A DNA stretch of 64,000 nt from Flavobacteriaceae bacterium GF1. GTDB lineage: Bacteria > Bacteroidota > Bacteroidia > Flavobacteriales > Flavobacteriaceae. The position numbers were made by a program, and so were the translations under genes. Location: positions 310,001-374,000 of the forward strand of contig WNKP01000001.1 of assembly GCA_009797885.1 (NCBI GenBank), read 5' to 3'. Numbering within the stretch: the stretch's first letter is position 1; the number at the start of each line of letters is the position of its first letter. A model generated the notes under the pieces. That model ran no database searches. It was not told where the DNA came from and saw only the letters and a program-made list of their open reading frames with translations. This document shows positions 9,660-18,511 of the stretch, in pieces.

Positions 9660-10196
9660 ATGAAAACAACACTACTGTTATGCTCCTTTTTGGTTGCAAC
9701 AGTTCTGCTCATGGATAATCCAAAAAAAGAATGCTGTTCCCATTTTTTAAAAGGAGAACTGACCGAAATAGAGGGTTATATTGCCTTTAGGGACAGCCTG
9801 AACCCTGCGGTTTCCAAAGTGGAAGTGGCTTGGCACCTCGATCATTCCTTGCGCACCATCAATGAAATCCACAAAGCTGTAAAAAAATCAAATCCGGAGA
9901 ATTACAAAGGAAGGATCAATCTTGGTCGTACCCTACTTTTACTGATCAACAAAATCCCAAGAGGGAGGGCGGAATCCCCTAAAATTGTGACCCCTCCGGA
10001 AGTTATCCATACAGACAGTCTGTATGGGCAACTCGCGTTGGCAAGAAAAAATCTTACAGCCTACGACTCGCTTCCCAAAAAGGCTTTTTTTGAACACCCC
10101 TATTTGGGAATCATGGATCGTAATACTTCCAAAAAGTTTCTGGAAATCCATACCGAACACCATCTAAAAATAATAAGGGATATTTTAAAAAAATAA
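9660..10196 (+). CDS. DUF1569 (DinB-like) envelope protein, copy 1
   Basis: A 178-residue protein with an N-terminal hydrophobic signal or anchor. It carries the histidine pattern of the DUF1569/DinB-like four-helix fold: WHLDH near the middle, FFEHP, and HTEHHLKI close to the C terminus. In DinB-like proteins such histidines bind a metal ion; that is inferred here. It resembles the protein encoded at 10963-11502 over its whole length, sharing IPRG, SP and PP motifs in the same order, so the two are duplicates. An alternative ATG at 9642 overlaps the SDR stop (TAATG); the later ATG gives a cleaner signal sequence. Function unknown. Confidence 0.8.
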   Translation: MKTTLLLCSFLVATVLLMDNPKKECCSHFLKGELTEIEGYIAFRDSLNPAVSKVEVAWHLDHSLRTINEIHKAVKKSNPENYKGRINLGRTLLLLINKIPRGRAESPKIVTPPEVIHTDSLYGQLALARKNLTAYDSLPKKAFFEHPYLGIMDRNTSKKFLEIHTEHHLKIIRDILKK

Positions 10197-10202
10197 GTTG
10201 CT

Positions 10203-10772
10203 ATGAAAAAAAGTGGTTTCATACTTGCCATTGCATTTTGCCTGATTTCCTGTGTATCAACGAAAGAAAAGGTGGCCAGTGGGCAGCCGTATACCGATCA
10301 AATCAATTGGCCAAATGCCTACAACCCGAAAAAGGCCGGTTTTTTTGTTCATAATGAAATAGACATTAGGGCGTCCCCGGAGACCGTTTGGAACATTTTG
10401 ATCCAGGCCGAAACCTGGCCCAATTGGTACGAAGGGGCACGAAACGTGGTTATTACCAGTCCGAATAATACAACCATCCTTTTGGAGGATGCTGTCTTTA
10501 CGTGGAAGACCATGGGACTGAACTTTGAATCTTTTATCCGGGAATATGAGCCCTATTCCAGATTAAGTTGGGAATCCAAAAAAAACAGTATTAAGGGGTA
10601 CCATGCATGGTTGATCGTTCCAACGGACAACGGTTGCAAACTAATAACCCAGGAATCACAAACCGGTTTCCTGACCTTTATGCAAAAGGTATTTCAACCC
10701 AGAAAACTGGAAGGCCTGCACCAAATTTGGTTGGAAGAAATCATGCAAAAAGCCGAGCAAAAAGATTTATGA
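10203..10772 (+). CDS. SRPBCC family lipoprotein
   Basis: A 189-residue protein with a lipoprotein signal ending in LISC, so probably anchored on the periplasmic side. The mature part has the features of the SRPBCC (polyketide cyclase / START-like) fold. These are a first strand with INA-like EIDIRASPETVWNILI, then WPNWYEGA, and a long amphipathic C-terminal helix. Members bind hydrophobic ligands in a cavity. It begins 6 bases after the first DUF1569 gene and lies between the two DUF1569 copies. A secreted lipid-anchored SRPBCC protein is less common than cytosolic ones. Ligand unknown. Confidence 0.82.
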   Translation: MKKSGFILAIAFCLISCVSTKEKVASGQPYTDQINWPNAYNPKKAGFFVHNEIDIRASPETVWNILIQAETWPNWYEGARNVVITSPNNTTILLEDAVFTWKTMGLNFESFIREYEPYSRLSWESKKNSIKGYHAWLIVPTDNGCKLITQESQTGFLTFMQKVFQPRKLEGLHQIWLEEIMQKAEQKDL

Positions 10773-10837
10773 TAAATTTTGGTTACATATTTCAATTTTG
10801 GACGTCCCATTAGTATCAATCAAAAACACCAATAATC

Positions 10838-10960
10838 ATGAAAAAAAGTGAGAACAAGTATCGGGAGAAAGAGAAGAAGTTACAGACAACCCCCTTTACT
10901 TTTAAGAAAAGAAAAGCTGTTCGTCCTACCTTTGTATGGTGGGGGTGGAAAACCACATAA
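10838..10960 (+). CDS. Small basic protein, 40 residues
   Basis: An ATG-started frame of 40 codons whose TAA lies two bases before the ATG of the next gene. The protein is very rich in lysine and arginine in its first 30 residues and ends in an aromatic cluster (FVWWGWKTT). No family is recognised and there is no signal or membrane segment. Position and spacing inside a tight operon support translation. It could instead be leader sequence that affects translation of the downstream DUF1569 gene. Confidence 0.5.
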   Translation: MKKSENKYREKEKKLQTTPFTFKKRKAVRPTFVWWGWKTT

Positions 10961-10962
10961 AA

Positions 10963-11502
10963 ATGAAGAAAATCTCTTGGGTCGTTTCAATTTTGATCAT
11001 CATTGTTACCTTGGTTTCCATTAGCAATAACCGGGAAAGCGATAGTGACTTTCTGGATAGTCAACTTAAGGAAATTGAAGGTTATTTTGACCAAAGGGCC
11101 ATCAAAAATGAAACGGTATCCCAAGCAGCTATAGCGTGGCATTTGGACCATATGCTCAAAACCATAAACAGGGTTTCGGAAAATCTGCTTCGCTCCGACC
11201 CTAACGCGTATGTCTCCAAGTTCAATATGCAGCGAATTGTTGTGCACACTTCGGGAATAATCCCCAGGGGCGCGGCCCAATCACCCCCCAGTGTAAGACC
11301 CCCGGATGTTGTGCTTTTGGATAGTTTAACCATGCAACTCAAAAAAGCCCGGCAAAATCTAAAAGATATTTCAGGTTTGGATGAAAACGCTTTTTTTGCC
11401 CACCCTGTTTTTGATCATCTGGACCGGGACCAATCCCGAAGGTTTTTGGAAATTCACACCAACCATCACCTAAAAATCGTCCAGGATATTTTGAGGGAAT
11501 AA
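10963..11502 (+). CDS. DUF1569 (DinB-like) envelope protein, copy 2
   Basis: A 179-residue paralogue of the protein at 9660-10196. It starts with a single hydrophobic segment (about 4-19) that could be a signal or an anchor. It then shows the same ordered histidine motifs: WHLDH, FFAHP and HTNHHLKI near the C terminus, with IPRG and PP between. The chosen ATG follows the small-protein stop by two bases. A start nine codons upstream would overlap the small frame and is disfavoured. Probable metal-binding four-helix protein of unknown role in the periplasm. Confidence 0.8.
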   Translation: MKKISWVVSILIIIVTLVSISNNRESDSDFLDSQLKEIEGYFDQRAIKNETVSQAAIAWHLDHMLKTINRVSENLLRSDPNAYVSKFNMQRIVVHTSGIIPRGAAQSPPSVRPPDVVLLDSLTMQLKKARQNLKDISGLDENAFFAHPVFDHLDRDQSRRFLEIHTNHHLKIVQDILRE

Positions 11503-11548
11503 TTTGGGAAAGGTTGATTATCTTTAGACAAATCCTGAATATACCGAA

Positions 11549-12385
11549 ATGAAAAAAATAGCGGCCCTATTGCTCGTTGCAGGTTTGATTGGCATCGCAT
11601 CCTGCAAACCCAAAAAAGAAAACACCACTGATACCAAGGAAACCCAGGAAGAACTTCCCGTAAAAGTGAAAGGGGAAGAAGTTACCTATGCCACCGATTC
11701 CACGAATCTTAAAGGATATATTGCCTATGATGAAAATGTTGCGGGAAAACGTCCGGGAGTATTAATTGTCCATGAATGGTGGGGACATAATGATTATGTA
11801 CGCCAACGTGCCGATATGTTGGCCGAATTGGGGTATACGGCCATTGCCGTGGATATGTATGGTGATGGTAAACTGGCCGATCATCCCGATGATGCAGGAA
11901 AGTTCGCTTCAAGTGTAATGACCAATCTGCCAGAGGCTACAGCACGTTTTAATGCCGCTTTGGACTTGTTAAAGTCCCATGAATCCGTAGATGGGGATAA
12001 AATTGGGGCCATTGGCTATTGTTTTGGGGGTAGCGTGGTCTTGACCATGGCCAATTCCGGGGTGGATTTGGATGCCGTGGCCGCATTCCACAGTGGGGTT
12101 CAACTTCCGGTAATGCCCAACAATCAACTAAAGGCCAAGGTATTGGTGTGCAATGGTGCCGATGATCCCTTTATCAGTCCTGAATCCATAACCGGTTTTA
12201 AAACCGCCATGGACTCCATTGGTGCCGATTATAACTATATCTCCTATCCCGGGGTAAAGCATAGTTTTACAAGTAAGGAAGCGGATGCCAATGGTGAGAA
12301 ATTTGGATTGCCCTTGGCTTATGATGCGGACGCTGACAAGAAATCCTGGGACAGTTTGCAAGCCCTTTTTGCTGAAGCGTTCTGA
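11549..12385 (+). CDS. Dienelactone hydrolase family lipoprotein
   Basis: An alpha/beta hydrolase of the dienelactone hydrolase family, 278 residues, with a lipoprotein signal ending in IASC. The nucleophile elbow is GYCFGG with Cys 158. Asp 206 (GADDPF) and His 238 (GVKHSF) complete the catalytic triad, and HEWWG at 75-79 is the usual oxyanion-side motif. Use of Cys as nucleophile fits the family. It lies 46 bases after the second DUF1569 gene and converges on the phytase gene. The natural substrate is unknown; many members in this phylum are not true dienelactone hydrolases. Confidence 0.92.
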   Translation: MKKIAALLLVAGLIGIASCKPKKENTTDTKETQEELPVKVKGEEVTYATDSTNLKGYIAYDENVAGKRPGVLIVHEWWGHNDYVRQRADMLAELGYTAIAVDMYGDGKLADHPDDAGKFASSVMTNLPEATARFNAALDLLKSHESVDGDKIGAIGYCFGGSVVLTMANSGVDLDAVAAFHSGVQLPVMPNNQLKAKVLVCNGADDPFISPESITGFKTAMDSIGADYNYISYPGVKHSFTSKEADANGEKFGLPLAYDADADKKSWDSLQALFAEAF

Positions 12386-12413
12386 CCCAGTAAATGTAAT
12401 CAGAGATGCATCG

Positions 12414-13430
12414 TTAATTAGGCTTAAACCCTAGTTTGCTCAAGTCATAGAAATAGAATTCCTTGGTATCGTTCATGGCCACAAAAAGGCCATTGGAAAA
12501 AGTATCGTTTAATGGGATGGTCACCACTTCACAGCCATCCGTTCCATAAGTGCTTAGATTTACGGCTTTTAGGAATTCGTTTTCCCTTCTTGAGAAGATG
12601 TTGAACTCCCCCAGTTGTTGGTTGGAAACAATGAGGTATCCCCCACCGTTGGGATAACAGGCAATGGCAATCCCTTCAATATCCTCTAAAAAATGGTCCC
12701 CTCCAAAACAGGAAATTTCCGTATTGCCCATACTTGGTTCGGCGTAGTATTTACGAATGCACACGCCCTCGTCGGAATAATAGACATAGCCTTCCGCGTC
12801 ATCCACAGCAATGGCCTCAATTTCCTTTTGGCCACTATATTTACCAAATTTTCGAACAAGTTCAGCACTGACACCCAAACTATCCGGTTTTAATACGTAC
12901 TGATATAAATAGCCCTCCAATGGACCGGTTTTACGTCCAACAATAGCATAGATCGAACTATCCCTTGGGGATTTGTACAGTGCTATTCCCATAGGAAGGT
13001 TTTGTTCAAAACCTTTGGCATCTTCAAAAACTGGAAAACCACCATTGTCCAATGGTTTCATATCCGGTACGGAAAAGAGGCGAATTTGTTGTTTCTCCCT
13101 TTCGGTAAAGGCCAAAACATCGACCAATGTGGAGTCATTCAATCGAAATCCGTATTCAACGTCCACATTATTGGGCCTTTGCAGGTTTTTTATGCTTTTG
13201 TCTCCAATAATTTTTCCGTCCAGATCAAAGGCATAAACACCCCCGTTGGTTTCTTTATCCGTCCCGAAGATGATGCTTTGGGAGGGATTTTCCGTATTGA
13301 CCCAAATGGCGGGATCATCGGTATCATTGGGGGTTTTCTCGGTAATGATATCCGGGGCAATAGGAGGCAACTGACTTTGATTGCAGGAAAGGAGGAACAG
13401 CGCAACAAAAACTAAAAAATAGGTTTTCAT
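12414..13430 (-). CDS. Beta-propeller phytase, lipoprotein
   Basis: A secreted phytase of the calcium-dependent beta-propeller type, which releases phosphate from phytate. The 338-residue protein starts with a lipoprotein signal ending in LLSC. It then shows the family start DTDDPAIWVN and the repeated blade motifs YAFDLDGK, RPNNVDVEYGF and IEGIAIACYPNGGGYLIVSNQ. Length is normal. It follows the TonB receptor at 13491 by 60 bases on the same strand, so the two probably form a phytate or inositol-phosphate acquisition unit. Surface anchoring near the receptor is inferred from the lipobox. Confidence 0.93.
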   Translation of the reverse strand: MKTYFLVFVALFLLSCNQSQLPPIAPDIITEKTPNDTDDPAIWVNTENPSQSIIFGTDKETNGGVYAFDLDGKIIGDKSIKNLQRPNNVDVEYGFRLNDSTLVDVLAFTEREKQQIRLFSVPDMKPLDNGGFPVFEDAKGFEQNLPMGIALYKSPRDSSIYAIVGRKTGPLEGYLYQYVLKPDSLGVSAELVRKFGKYSGQKEIEAIAVDDAEGYVYYSDEGVCIRKYYAEPSMGNTEISCFGGDHFLEDIEGIAIACYPNGGGYLIVSNQQLGEFNIFSRRENEFLKAVNLSTYGTDGCEVVTIPLNDTFSNGLFVAMNDTKEFYFYDLSKLGFKPN

Positions 13431-13490
13431 GGACGAATTTTTTGGAAAAGACCCTGCCCATGGGTAGGAATGGACAGGGAATGTAACCGA

Positions 13491-16355
13491 TTATTTTTTG
13501 AAGACATCATATTTTAAACCAAAAGTAAGGCGCAACCCATAGAATTCCGATTGCTGGGTCCGGTTGCTTACGCCTTGGAAAAAGCGCAAGGGCTGGTTTG
13601 TGATATTATTGAGGTCCGCATAAATTCTAAGTTTGTTGTTAATGGCATAACTGGAGTTAAAATCCAGAAAAAACTGTTCATCATAAAAACGATCTTCAAA
13701 GGCATTCCCTCCAAGCTCGTCGATATAGGCATCGGAATAGTTTGCCGACAACCGGGCACTAAATCGTTTGCCGGTATAGCCCAAGGAGGCATTGAACATA
13801 TTGGGGGCCGTATTGGGAAGGTCCAAATCGTCTGCACGTTCATCCCCATCTTCGTTTCGAATGCCATCGGCACTGGAAGTGAGGTGGGTATAATTCAAAT
13901 AGATGTTGAAGTTTTTGGCAAATCCAGGTAAAAAGTCAAGCTGGCGCTGAAAAGCGAATTCAATACCAAAAATGGAAGCATTGTCCCCATTCAAAGGTTG
14001 GAAGACATCAAAACCTGCTGTTCCCGGTCCAAAGGAATCATCAGGGGCCTCAGAGATAAACGTATAAATGAAATCACTGATACGTTTATAGAAAAGTCCT
14101 CCGGAAATCACCCCGATACTTTGAAAATAATGCTCTCCCATCAAATCAAAGTTCATGGAGGTCGTGGGATCGAGTTCAGCATTTCCAAGGATAATCTCAT
14201 TATCGGCATTTACAATCTCTGCCCTCGGAATCAGATCCTCATAGTTGGGCCGTGCCAAGGTATTGCTCCATGCAAATCGTAAAATAGTATTGTTGGTGAT
14301 ATCGTATTTAAGATGTACCCCTGGTAAGATATTGGTGTACGAGGTTTCATCGCTTACTTCTTCTACCACCACATCATCCTCGCCAAAATTCAGACTGAAA
14401 CCATCCGACTCCAACTGGGTGTTTTCTATTCGGAGTCCTGCGAGAAGACTAAATTTATCCGACAATTTCTGATTTACCATCACGTATCCTGCCAGTACAT
14501 CCTCACTAATGTCAAAGTTTCCCGGTAAAAACTCTTCCAAAACGGGTGAGCCATTGTTCTCGTTCAAATCAAGGTCCCCCAACCAACTTGGGGACGGATA
14601 AAATCCTGCGGCATATTCACTGCCAACCAAAAAATCAGGATCGGTCATATCCACTGTGGGAATGCCCCCCAAAACAGGAAAGGTATCCTCCAAATCGTAT
14701 TCGAAGAAATCGTTGTCCCTAGCCTTATTTTTGAACCTTCCCCGAACACCAAATTTTAGTGTTCCATCCTTATCCCCAAAGAGATTTGCCGGTACTTCAA
14801 CATTTAGGAAAAGGTTGATGTCGTCCTCATCGGTGAATTGGGTCTCATTGGTAATTTCGTCAAACTCAAAAGAAGCTAAATCATTGGTATTTTCAGGGTT
14901 CTCCGCAGTCATATTGGGAAACTCCGGATCACTGTTATCAATGTTGGCGATGTATTCCGTTGTATATTGGGCGTAGCGTTCGTCCAAACGTTCTTCGGAT
15001 GCCCTGGCATAGGATGCTAGCCAGTCGATCTTTACCTTGCCCCATAAATGATTTCCCCCAAGCGTATAGTTTTGCATCCGTTGATCTTCAAGCCTTGTAT
15101 TCTGATTGCGGTCATTATCAATACCCCCTTTTGTTTCCCTGGCAACTTCAACTGGAAATCGGGTGGGCGTCCCATTTGTTATTGTAAAGCCCCCTTCTTG
15201 AATGTCCTCTGCATCCAAAAGTTCCTGGGCCGTTACAAAACGGTTCTCCCGATCATCCCTCCAGTTATACATGGTTTTTAGGTAGATGGAGTTATTGGGA
15301 TCGAATTGGTAATCCAAATTGACGGAAAAACTTCGTCTCACCCGTTGTACTAAGTAGGTACGCTGTTCAAAGACATCCGTGTATGGGTTTACATCCAGTT
15401 CCTCTTCCTCCCCGTCGGCATTGGTGAACGCAAATTCATTGTTCCACTCCGCTTCTATATTGTCGGAACCAAAATCGTTGTCCTGGATTACCGCACCCAA
15501 CATCCATCCAAATTTTCCATCTTTCGTCCTATCTCCCAAGAGGAACGAACCGTTAATGTTTCTCCTATCGGTTATAAAGTTGATTCCCGAACCTAAGGTC
15601 GCAGAAAGTCGATATCCCTGGGGAGCGGTACGGGTGACGAGGTTTATGGAACCCCCGAGTGCATCCCCATCCATATCTGGGGTCACTGCTTTGTTTACTT
15701 CAATGGTCTGGATCATATCCGAAGGAATCAAATCCATTTGGATATTCCTATTGTCCCCTTCTGCAGAGGGAATACGACTCCCGTTCAAGGTCACGGAATT
15801 GAGCTGTGGGGAAAGCCCCCTGACAATAACATTACGTGCCTCTCCCTGATCTACTTGCATTGTAATCCCGGGGATACGCTTTACGGCATCCCCAATATTG
15901 GCATCCGGAAATTTTCCAATTTGGTCCGTGGATACCACATTGGTAATGTTCAAATTTGTCCTTTGAGTGTTTAAGGCTTTGGCCTGACCACTTAAACCAT
16001 GGGCTGCGACCTCAACCTCATCCAACTGGTAATTGGTTGGGGTAAGTTCCACAACCATGCTCGCTGTTTCCCCACCGCTAACGGTAACGTCTTGGGCAAT
16101 ATCACCATATCCTATGTAGGTAATCTGGATAGTATGACTCCCTTCTGGAATCCCAACAAGGGTAAATCGTCCATCAAAATCAGAAATTGTTCCCCTGTTT
16201 AAACTCGAAATAAAAATATTGGCACCAGAAACATAGATACCATTTTCATCGGAAATTGTACCGGTAATATTTCCTGTTTGAGCATAACTTTCCACCATCC
16301 CAAAAAGGGCAAAAAGCGTTACAAACAACACTTTTGATACGTTAATTAGTTTCAT
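13491..16355 (-). CDS. TonB-dependent receptor of the phytase locus
   Basis: An outer-membrane TonB-dependent receptor, 954 residues from the ATG at 16355. It has a signal peptide ending near VESYAQ and a CarboxypepD_reg-like domain at about 25-110 (GNITGTISDENG). The plug contains IPGITMQVDQGEARNVIVRG and the barrel is long. The plug wording (RNIQMDLIPSDMIQTIEVNKAVTPDMDGDALGG, split over residues about 205-240) is that of the Xanthomonas/Caulobacter-type receptor family. The same-strand phytase downstream suggests it imports a product of phytate cleavage or phytate itself. The 40 extra codons upstream overlap the promoter region and are left out. Confidence 0.93.
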   Translation of the reverse strand: MKLINVSKVLFVTLFALFGMVESYAQTGNITGTISDENGIYVSGANIFISSLNRGTISDFDGRFTLVGIPEGSHTIQITYIGYGDIAQDVTVSGGETASMVVELTPTNYQLDEVEVAAHGLSGQAKALNTQRTNLNITNVVSTDQIGKFPDANIGDAVKRIPGITMQVDQGEARNVIVRGLSPQLNSVTLNGSRIPSAEGDNRNIQMDLIPSDMIQTIEVNKAVTPDMDGDALGGSINLVTRTAPQGYRLSATLGSGINFITDRRNINGSFLLGDRTKDGKFGWMLGAVIQDNDFGSDNIEAEWNNEFAFTNADGEEEELDVNPYTDVFEQRTYLVQRVRRSFSVNLDYQFDPNNSIYLKTMYNWRDDRENRFVTAQELLDAEDIQEGGFTITNGTPTRFPVEVARETKGGIDNDRNQNTRLEDQRMQNYTLGGNHLWGKVKIDWLASYARASEERLDERYAQYTTEYIANIDNSDPEFPNMTAENPENTNDLASFEFDEITNETQFTDEDDINLFLNVEVPANLFGDKDGTLKFGVRGRFKNKARDNDFFEYDLEDTFPVLGGIPTVDMTDPDFLVGSEYAAGFYPSPSWLGDLDLNENNGSPVLEEFLPGNFDISEDVLAGYVMVNQKLSDKFSLLAGLRIENTQLESDGFSLNFGEDDVVVEEVSDETSYTNILPGVHLKYDITNNTILRFAWSNTLARPNYEDLIPRAEIVNADNEIILGNAELDPTTSMNFDLMGEHYFQSIGVISGGLFYKRISDFIYTFISEAPDDSFGPGTAGFDVFQPLNGDNASIFGIEFAFQRQLDFLPGFAKNFNIYLNYTHLTSSADGIRNEDGDERADDLDLPNTAPNMFNASLGYTGKRFSARLSANYSDAYIDELGGNAFEDRFYDEQFFLDFNSSYAINNKLRIYADLNNITNQPLRFFQGVSNRTQQSEFYGLRLTFGLKYDVFKK

Positions 16356-16404
16356 GATTTTATTGTATAGGTTTACACTCAAATGTATCACTATCAATCG
16401 ATTA

Positions 16405-16460
16405 CCATTTAATGTAAATGGCAACAAAAGGGAAACAAACCCGCTTTGGGAGGGAAACAA
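16405..16460. promoter_or_regulatory. Candidate operator region upstream of phytase-locus receptor
   Basis: Two exact copies of AGGGAAACAA lie at 16429-16438 and 16451-16460, 22 bases apart, i.e. about two helical turns. Next to them CCATTT-AATGT-AAATGG (16405-16421) is a perfect 6-base inverted repeat. The block sits 50-105 bases before the receptor start and beside a regulator gene. Binding by that regulator is inference. Confidence 0.35.
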
Positions 16461-16518
16461 TAAGGCAACAATCACAATTAATTTACATTGCAGTAACCAT
16501 TGCTAAAACCAGAGTGGT

Positions 16519-18099
16519 TTACAAGTCTACCATAAAGTTGACCAACTCTTCTTTTTGATCTATGGGAAGTTTTTTTCGAAGTCTGTGCCTTGCTACCCTA
16601 ACACTGTCCGGAGTGACCCTTAGAATGGACGCAATTTCCTTTGAAGATAGGTTGAGGCGTAACAACATTCCCAAACGCATTTCTGCCGGGGACAGGTTGC
16701 AACCGGACAGGGAAGATAGTTTTTTGATGAAATTAGGATGAATCTCCTTGAAAAAGTTCATGAACTCGTCCCATTCATCTTCCTGTTGCAAATTGAAGTC
16801 TATTTCCTTTACAAGCGAACTTATCTTGAAATTTATATCCACATTTCGCCGAACAATGCTATTCTTAAGGGTTTTGGACAAATCGAGCAAAATCTTGTTT
16901 TTCTGAGCCAAATGGAGACTGTATCTGGACAATGCCGCCGTCTTTAATTGCACTTGCTGTTGCAGGTTTTTCTCCTCAAAAGCTTTCTTTTCCAATTCTG
17001 CTTTAAGCACGCGTTGTTTGTACTCCTGGAGTTTGAGCTTTGCCTTTCGCTTTCTCCCCAGATAGGTATATAGAATGGTAAGTATGGCCGCAAGGGCAAA
17101 TAGTGCTACCCATAGTAGGTTTTGATTGGCCCTGCTCACTTTATTCTGTTCCCTCAAAAGCTGTATCTCACCCTCTTTTTTATGGGTCTCATAAATGGTT
17201 TGGAGCACATTGAGCTGATTTGTGTTCTGATTTTCCAGTCCTATCCTATTGTATTCTTCGGCCTCTGAAAGATAGTGGTGGGCCTGTTTAAAATCCCCCA
17301 TCAACACATAGGTTTTGGAAAGGTCCTTATGGGCACTTTCCAATTGATGGTAATCGGTTATTCCCATTGCTACATCCTTGGCTTTTTGCGTATACGCCAA
17401 AGCTTTTTCATACTTCCCGCTTTTTCGATAAATGTCCCCTAAATTGTTCAGTACATTCGCTTCACGCGCCGTTCCCTTTCCTTGTAAATAGTGATGGGAT
17501 TTGAGAAAATAACCATAAGCCAGATCATAGTCCCCCAAATCTTCATGAATACTACCGATGTTCTCGTAGACCATGGAAATCCCGCTGTGGTCCTGCAGAC
17601 TTTGAAAAAGGGCAAGACTTTCTTTTTGATGTTCCAAAGCCCCTACATAGTTTCCTTCTTTCTCATAACATGTTCCCAAAAGGCTTTTTGAAACAGCCTT
17701 CCCTTTGGTATAATCCAGAATATTGGAAATGTTTGCCCCTTCGGTAAAATATTGCAGTGCCAACCCAAACTTATGGGCGGATAAATGCACTTTGCCAATG
17801 CAATTGTTCACTATGACCTGGAGCGTATCTTTGGGAGGGGTCCCCAAGAGCTTCAATGATTGGTTAAACTGTTCGATCGCTTCGGAATACACCCCTGTAT
17901 TTCGATAAAACTCCCCAAGTTCCCAATGACTTTTTGCCAGTTTAAGGGAGGAAGTTCCCTTTTTCGCTTCTTCAAGCTCGGATTTGCGTTCAAAAAAAAT
18001 GGAGTCAGATTGTTTATTGTGCGATAGTAACCCATTGTACGACTGTCCAAACAGGGCTTCGGCAACGACCAGAAAGCAAATGTAAATCCCCTTCTTCAT
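16519..18099 (-). CDS. TPR-containing LuxR-type transcriptional regulator
   Basis: A 526-residue protein with an N-terminal signal-like segment (to about 20), then six or more tetratricopeptide repeats over about 50-300. These include AIEQFNQSLKLLG, ALEHQKESLALF and ALAYTQKAKDVA. One transmembrane helix lies at about 330-348 and a coiled coil at 350-400. A C-terminal LuxR-like helix-turn-helix follows at about 460-515 (LSPAEMRLGMLLRLNLSSKEIASIL, split here as LSPAEMRLGM and LSSKEIASIL). This layout is common in Bacteroidota and means a periplasmic sensor joined directly to a DNA-binding domain. It lies immediately upstream of the phytase-locus receptor on the same strand and probably controls it. 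Confidence 0.85.
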   Translation of the reverse strand: MKKGIYICFLVVAEALFGQSYNGLLSHNKQSDSIFFERKSELEEAKKGTSSLKLAKSHWELGEFYRNTGVYSEAIEQFNQSLKLLGTPPKDTLQVIVNNCIGKVHLSAHKFGLALQYFTEGANISNILDYTKGKAVSKSLLGTCYEKEGNYVGALEHQKESLALFQSLQDHSGISMVYENIGSIHEDLGDYDLAYGYFLKSHHYLQGKGTAREANVLNNLGDIYRKSGKYEKALAYTQKAKDVAMGITDYHQLESAHKDLSKTYVLMGDFKQAHHYLSEAEEYNRIGLENQNTNQLNVLQTIYETHKKEGEIQLLREQNKVSRANQNLLWVALFALAAILTILYTYLGRKRKAKLKLQEYKQRVLKAELEKKAFEEKNLQQQVQLKTAALSRYSLHLAQKNKILLDLSKTLKNSIVRRNVDINFKISSLVKEIDFNLQQEDEWDEFMNFFKEIHPNFIKKLSSLSGCNLSPAEMRLGMLLRLNLSSKEIASILRVTPDSVRVARHRLRKKLPIDQKEELVNFMVDL

Positions 18100-18171
18100 C
18101 CTTTGATCCTTTAAGGATGGAAGAATACTAATCCTAATGGTATGGCATATTACTATAGCTTTATTAAAACA

Positions 18172-18208
18172 TTAAAAAACAAAAACCCCTGATATTGCTA
18201 TCAGGGGT
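18172..18208 (-). terminator. Terminator of rplU-rpmA
   Basis: A 10-base perfect stem ACCCCTGATA / TATCAGGGGT with a TTGC-type loop (18185-18208) is followed, on the minus strand, by a run rich in T. It lies 27 bases after rpmA. Confidence 0.9.
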
Positions 18209-18234
18209 CTGTTTTCTGTGAAGAGGTCGTCCCT

Positions 18235-18492
18235 TTAAGCCTCCGGAACTATGGAAACGTAGGATTTTCCTCCTGTTTTCTTTTCAAACTTAACGGTTCC
18301 GTCCACCCTTGCGTGCAAGGTATGGTCCTTACCGGCATATACGTTCTCACCTGGGTTGTGCTTTGTACCACGTTGACGAACAATAATATTGCCTGCTACC
18401 GCTTTTTGGCCACCAAAAATCTTAACGCCCAAGCGTTTCGATTCTGATTCCCTACCGTTTTTAGAACTACCTACACCTTTCTTGTGAGCCAT
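18235..18492 (-). CDS. rpmA: Large ribosomal subunit protein bL27
   Basis: The 85-residue protein starts [16 protein letters not shown], the classical bL27 N terminus that reaches the peptidyl transferase centre, and continues with [10 protein letters not shown] and [14 protein letters not shown]. Length is normal and there is no N-terminal extension of the type cleaved in Firmicutes. It is the second gene of rplU-rpmA, 19 bases after rplU, and is followed by a terminator. Confidence 0.99.
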   Translation of the reverse strand: MAHKKGVGSSKNGRESESKRLGVKIFGGQKAVAGNIIVRQRGTKHNPGENVYAGKDHTLHARVDGTVKFEKKTGGKSYVSIVPEA

Positions 18493-18511
18493 GATGTTTC
18501 GTTTTAAAGTT

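Noticed and set aside
11709-11912. Histidine-rich frame antisense to the dienelactone hydrolase gene
   Set aside because: The apparent His/Tyr-rich protein is a reading of the opposite strand of a clear hydrolase gene.
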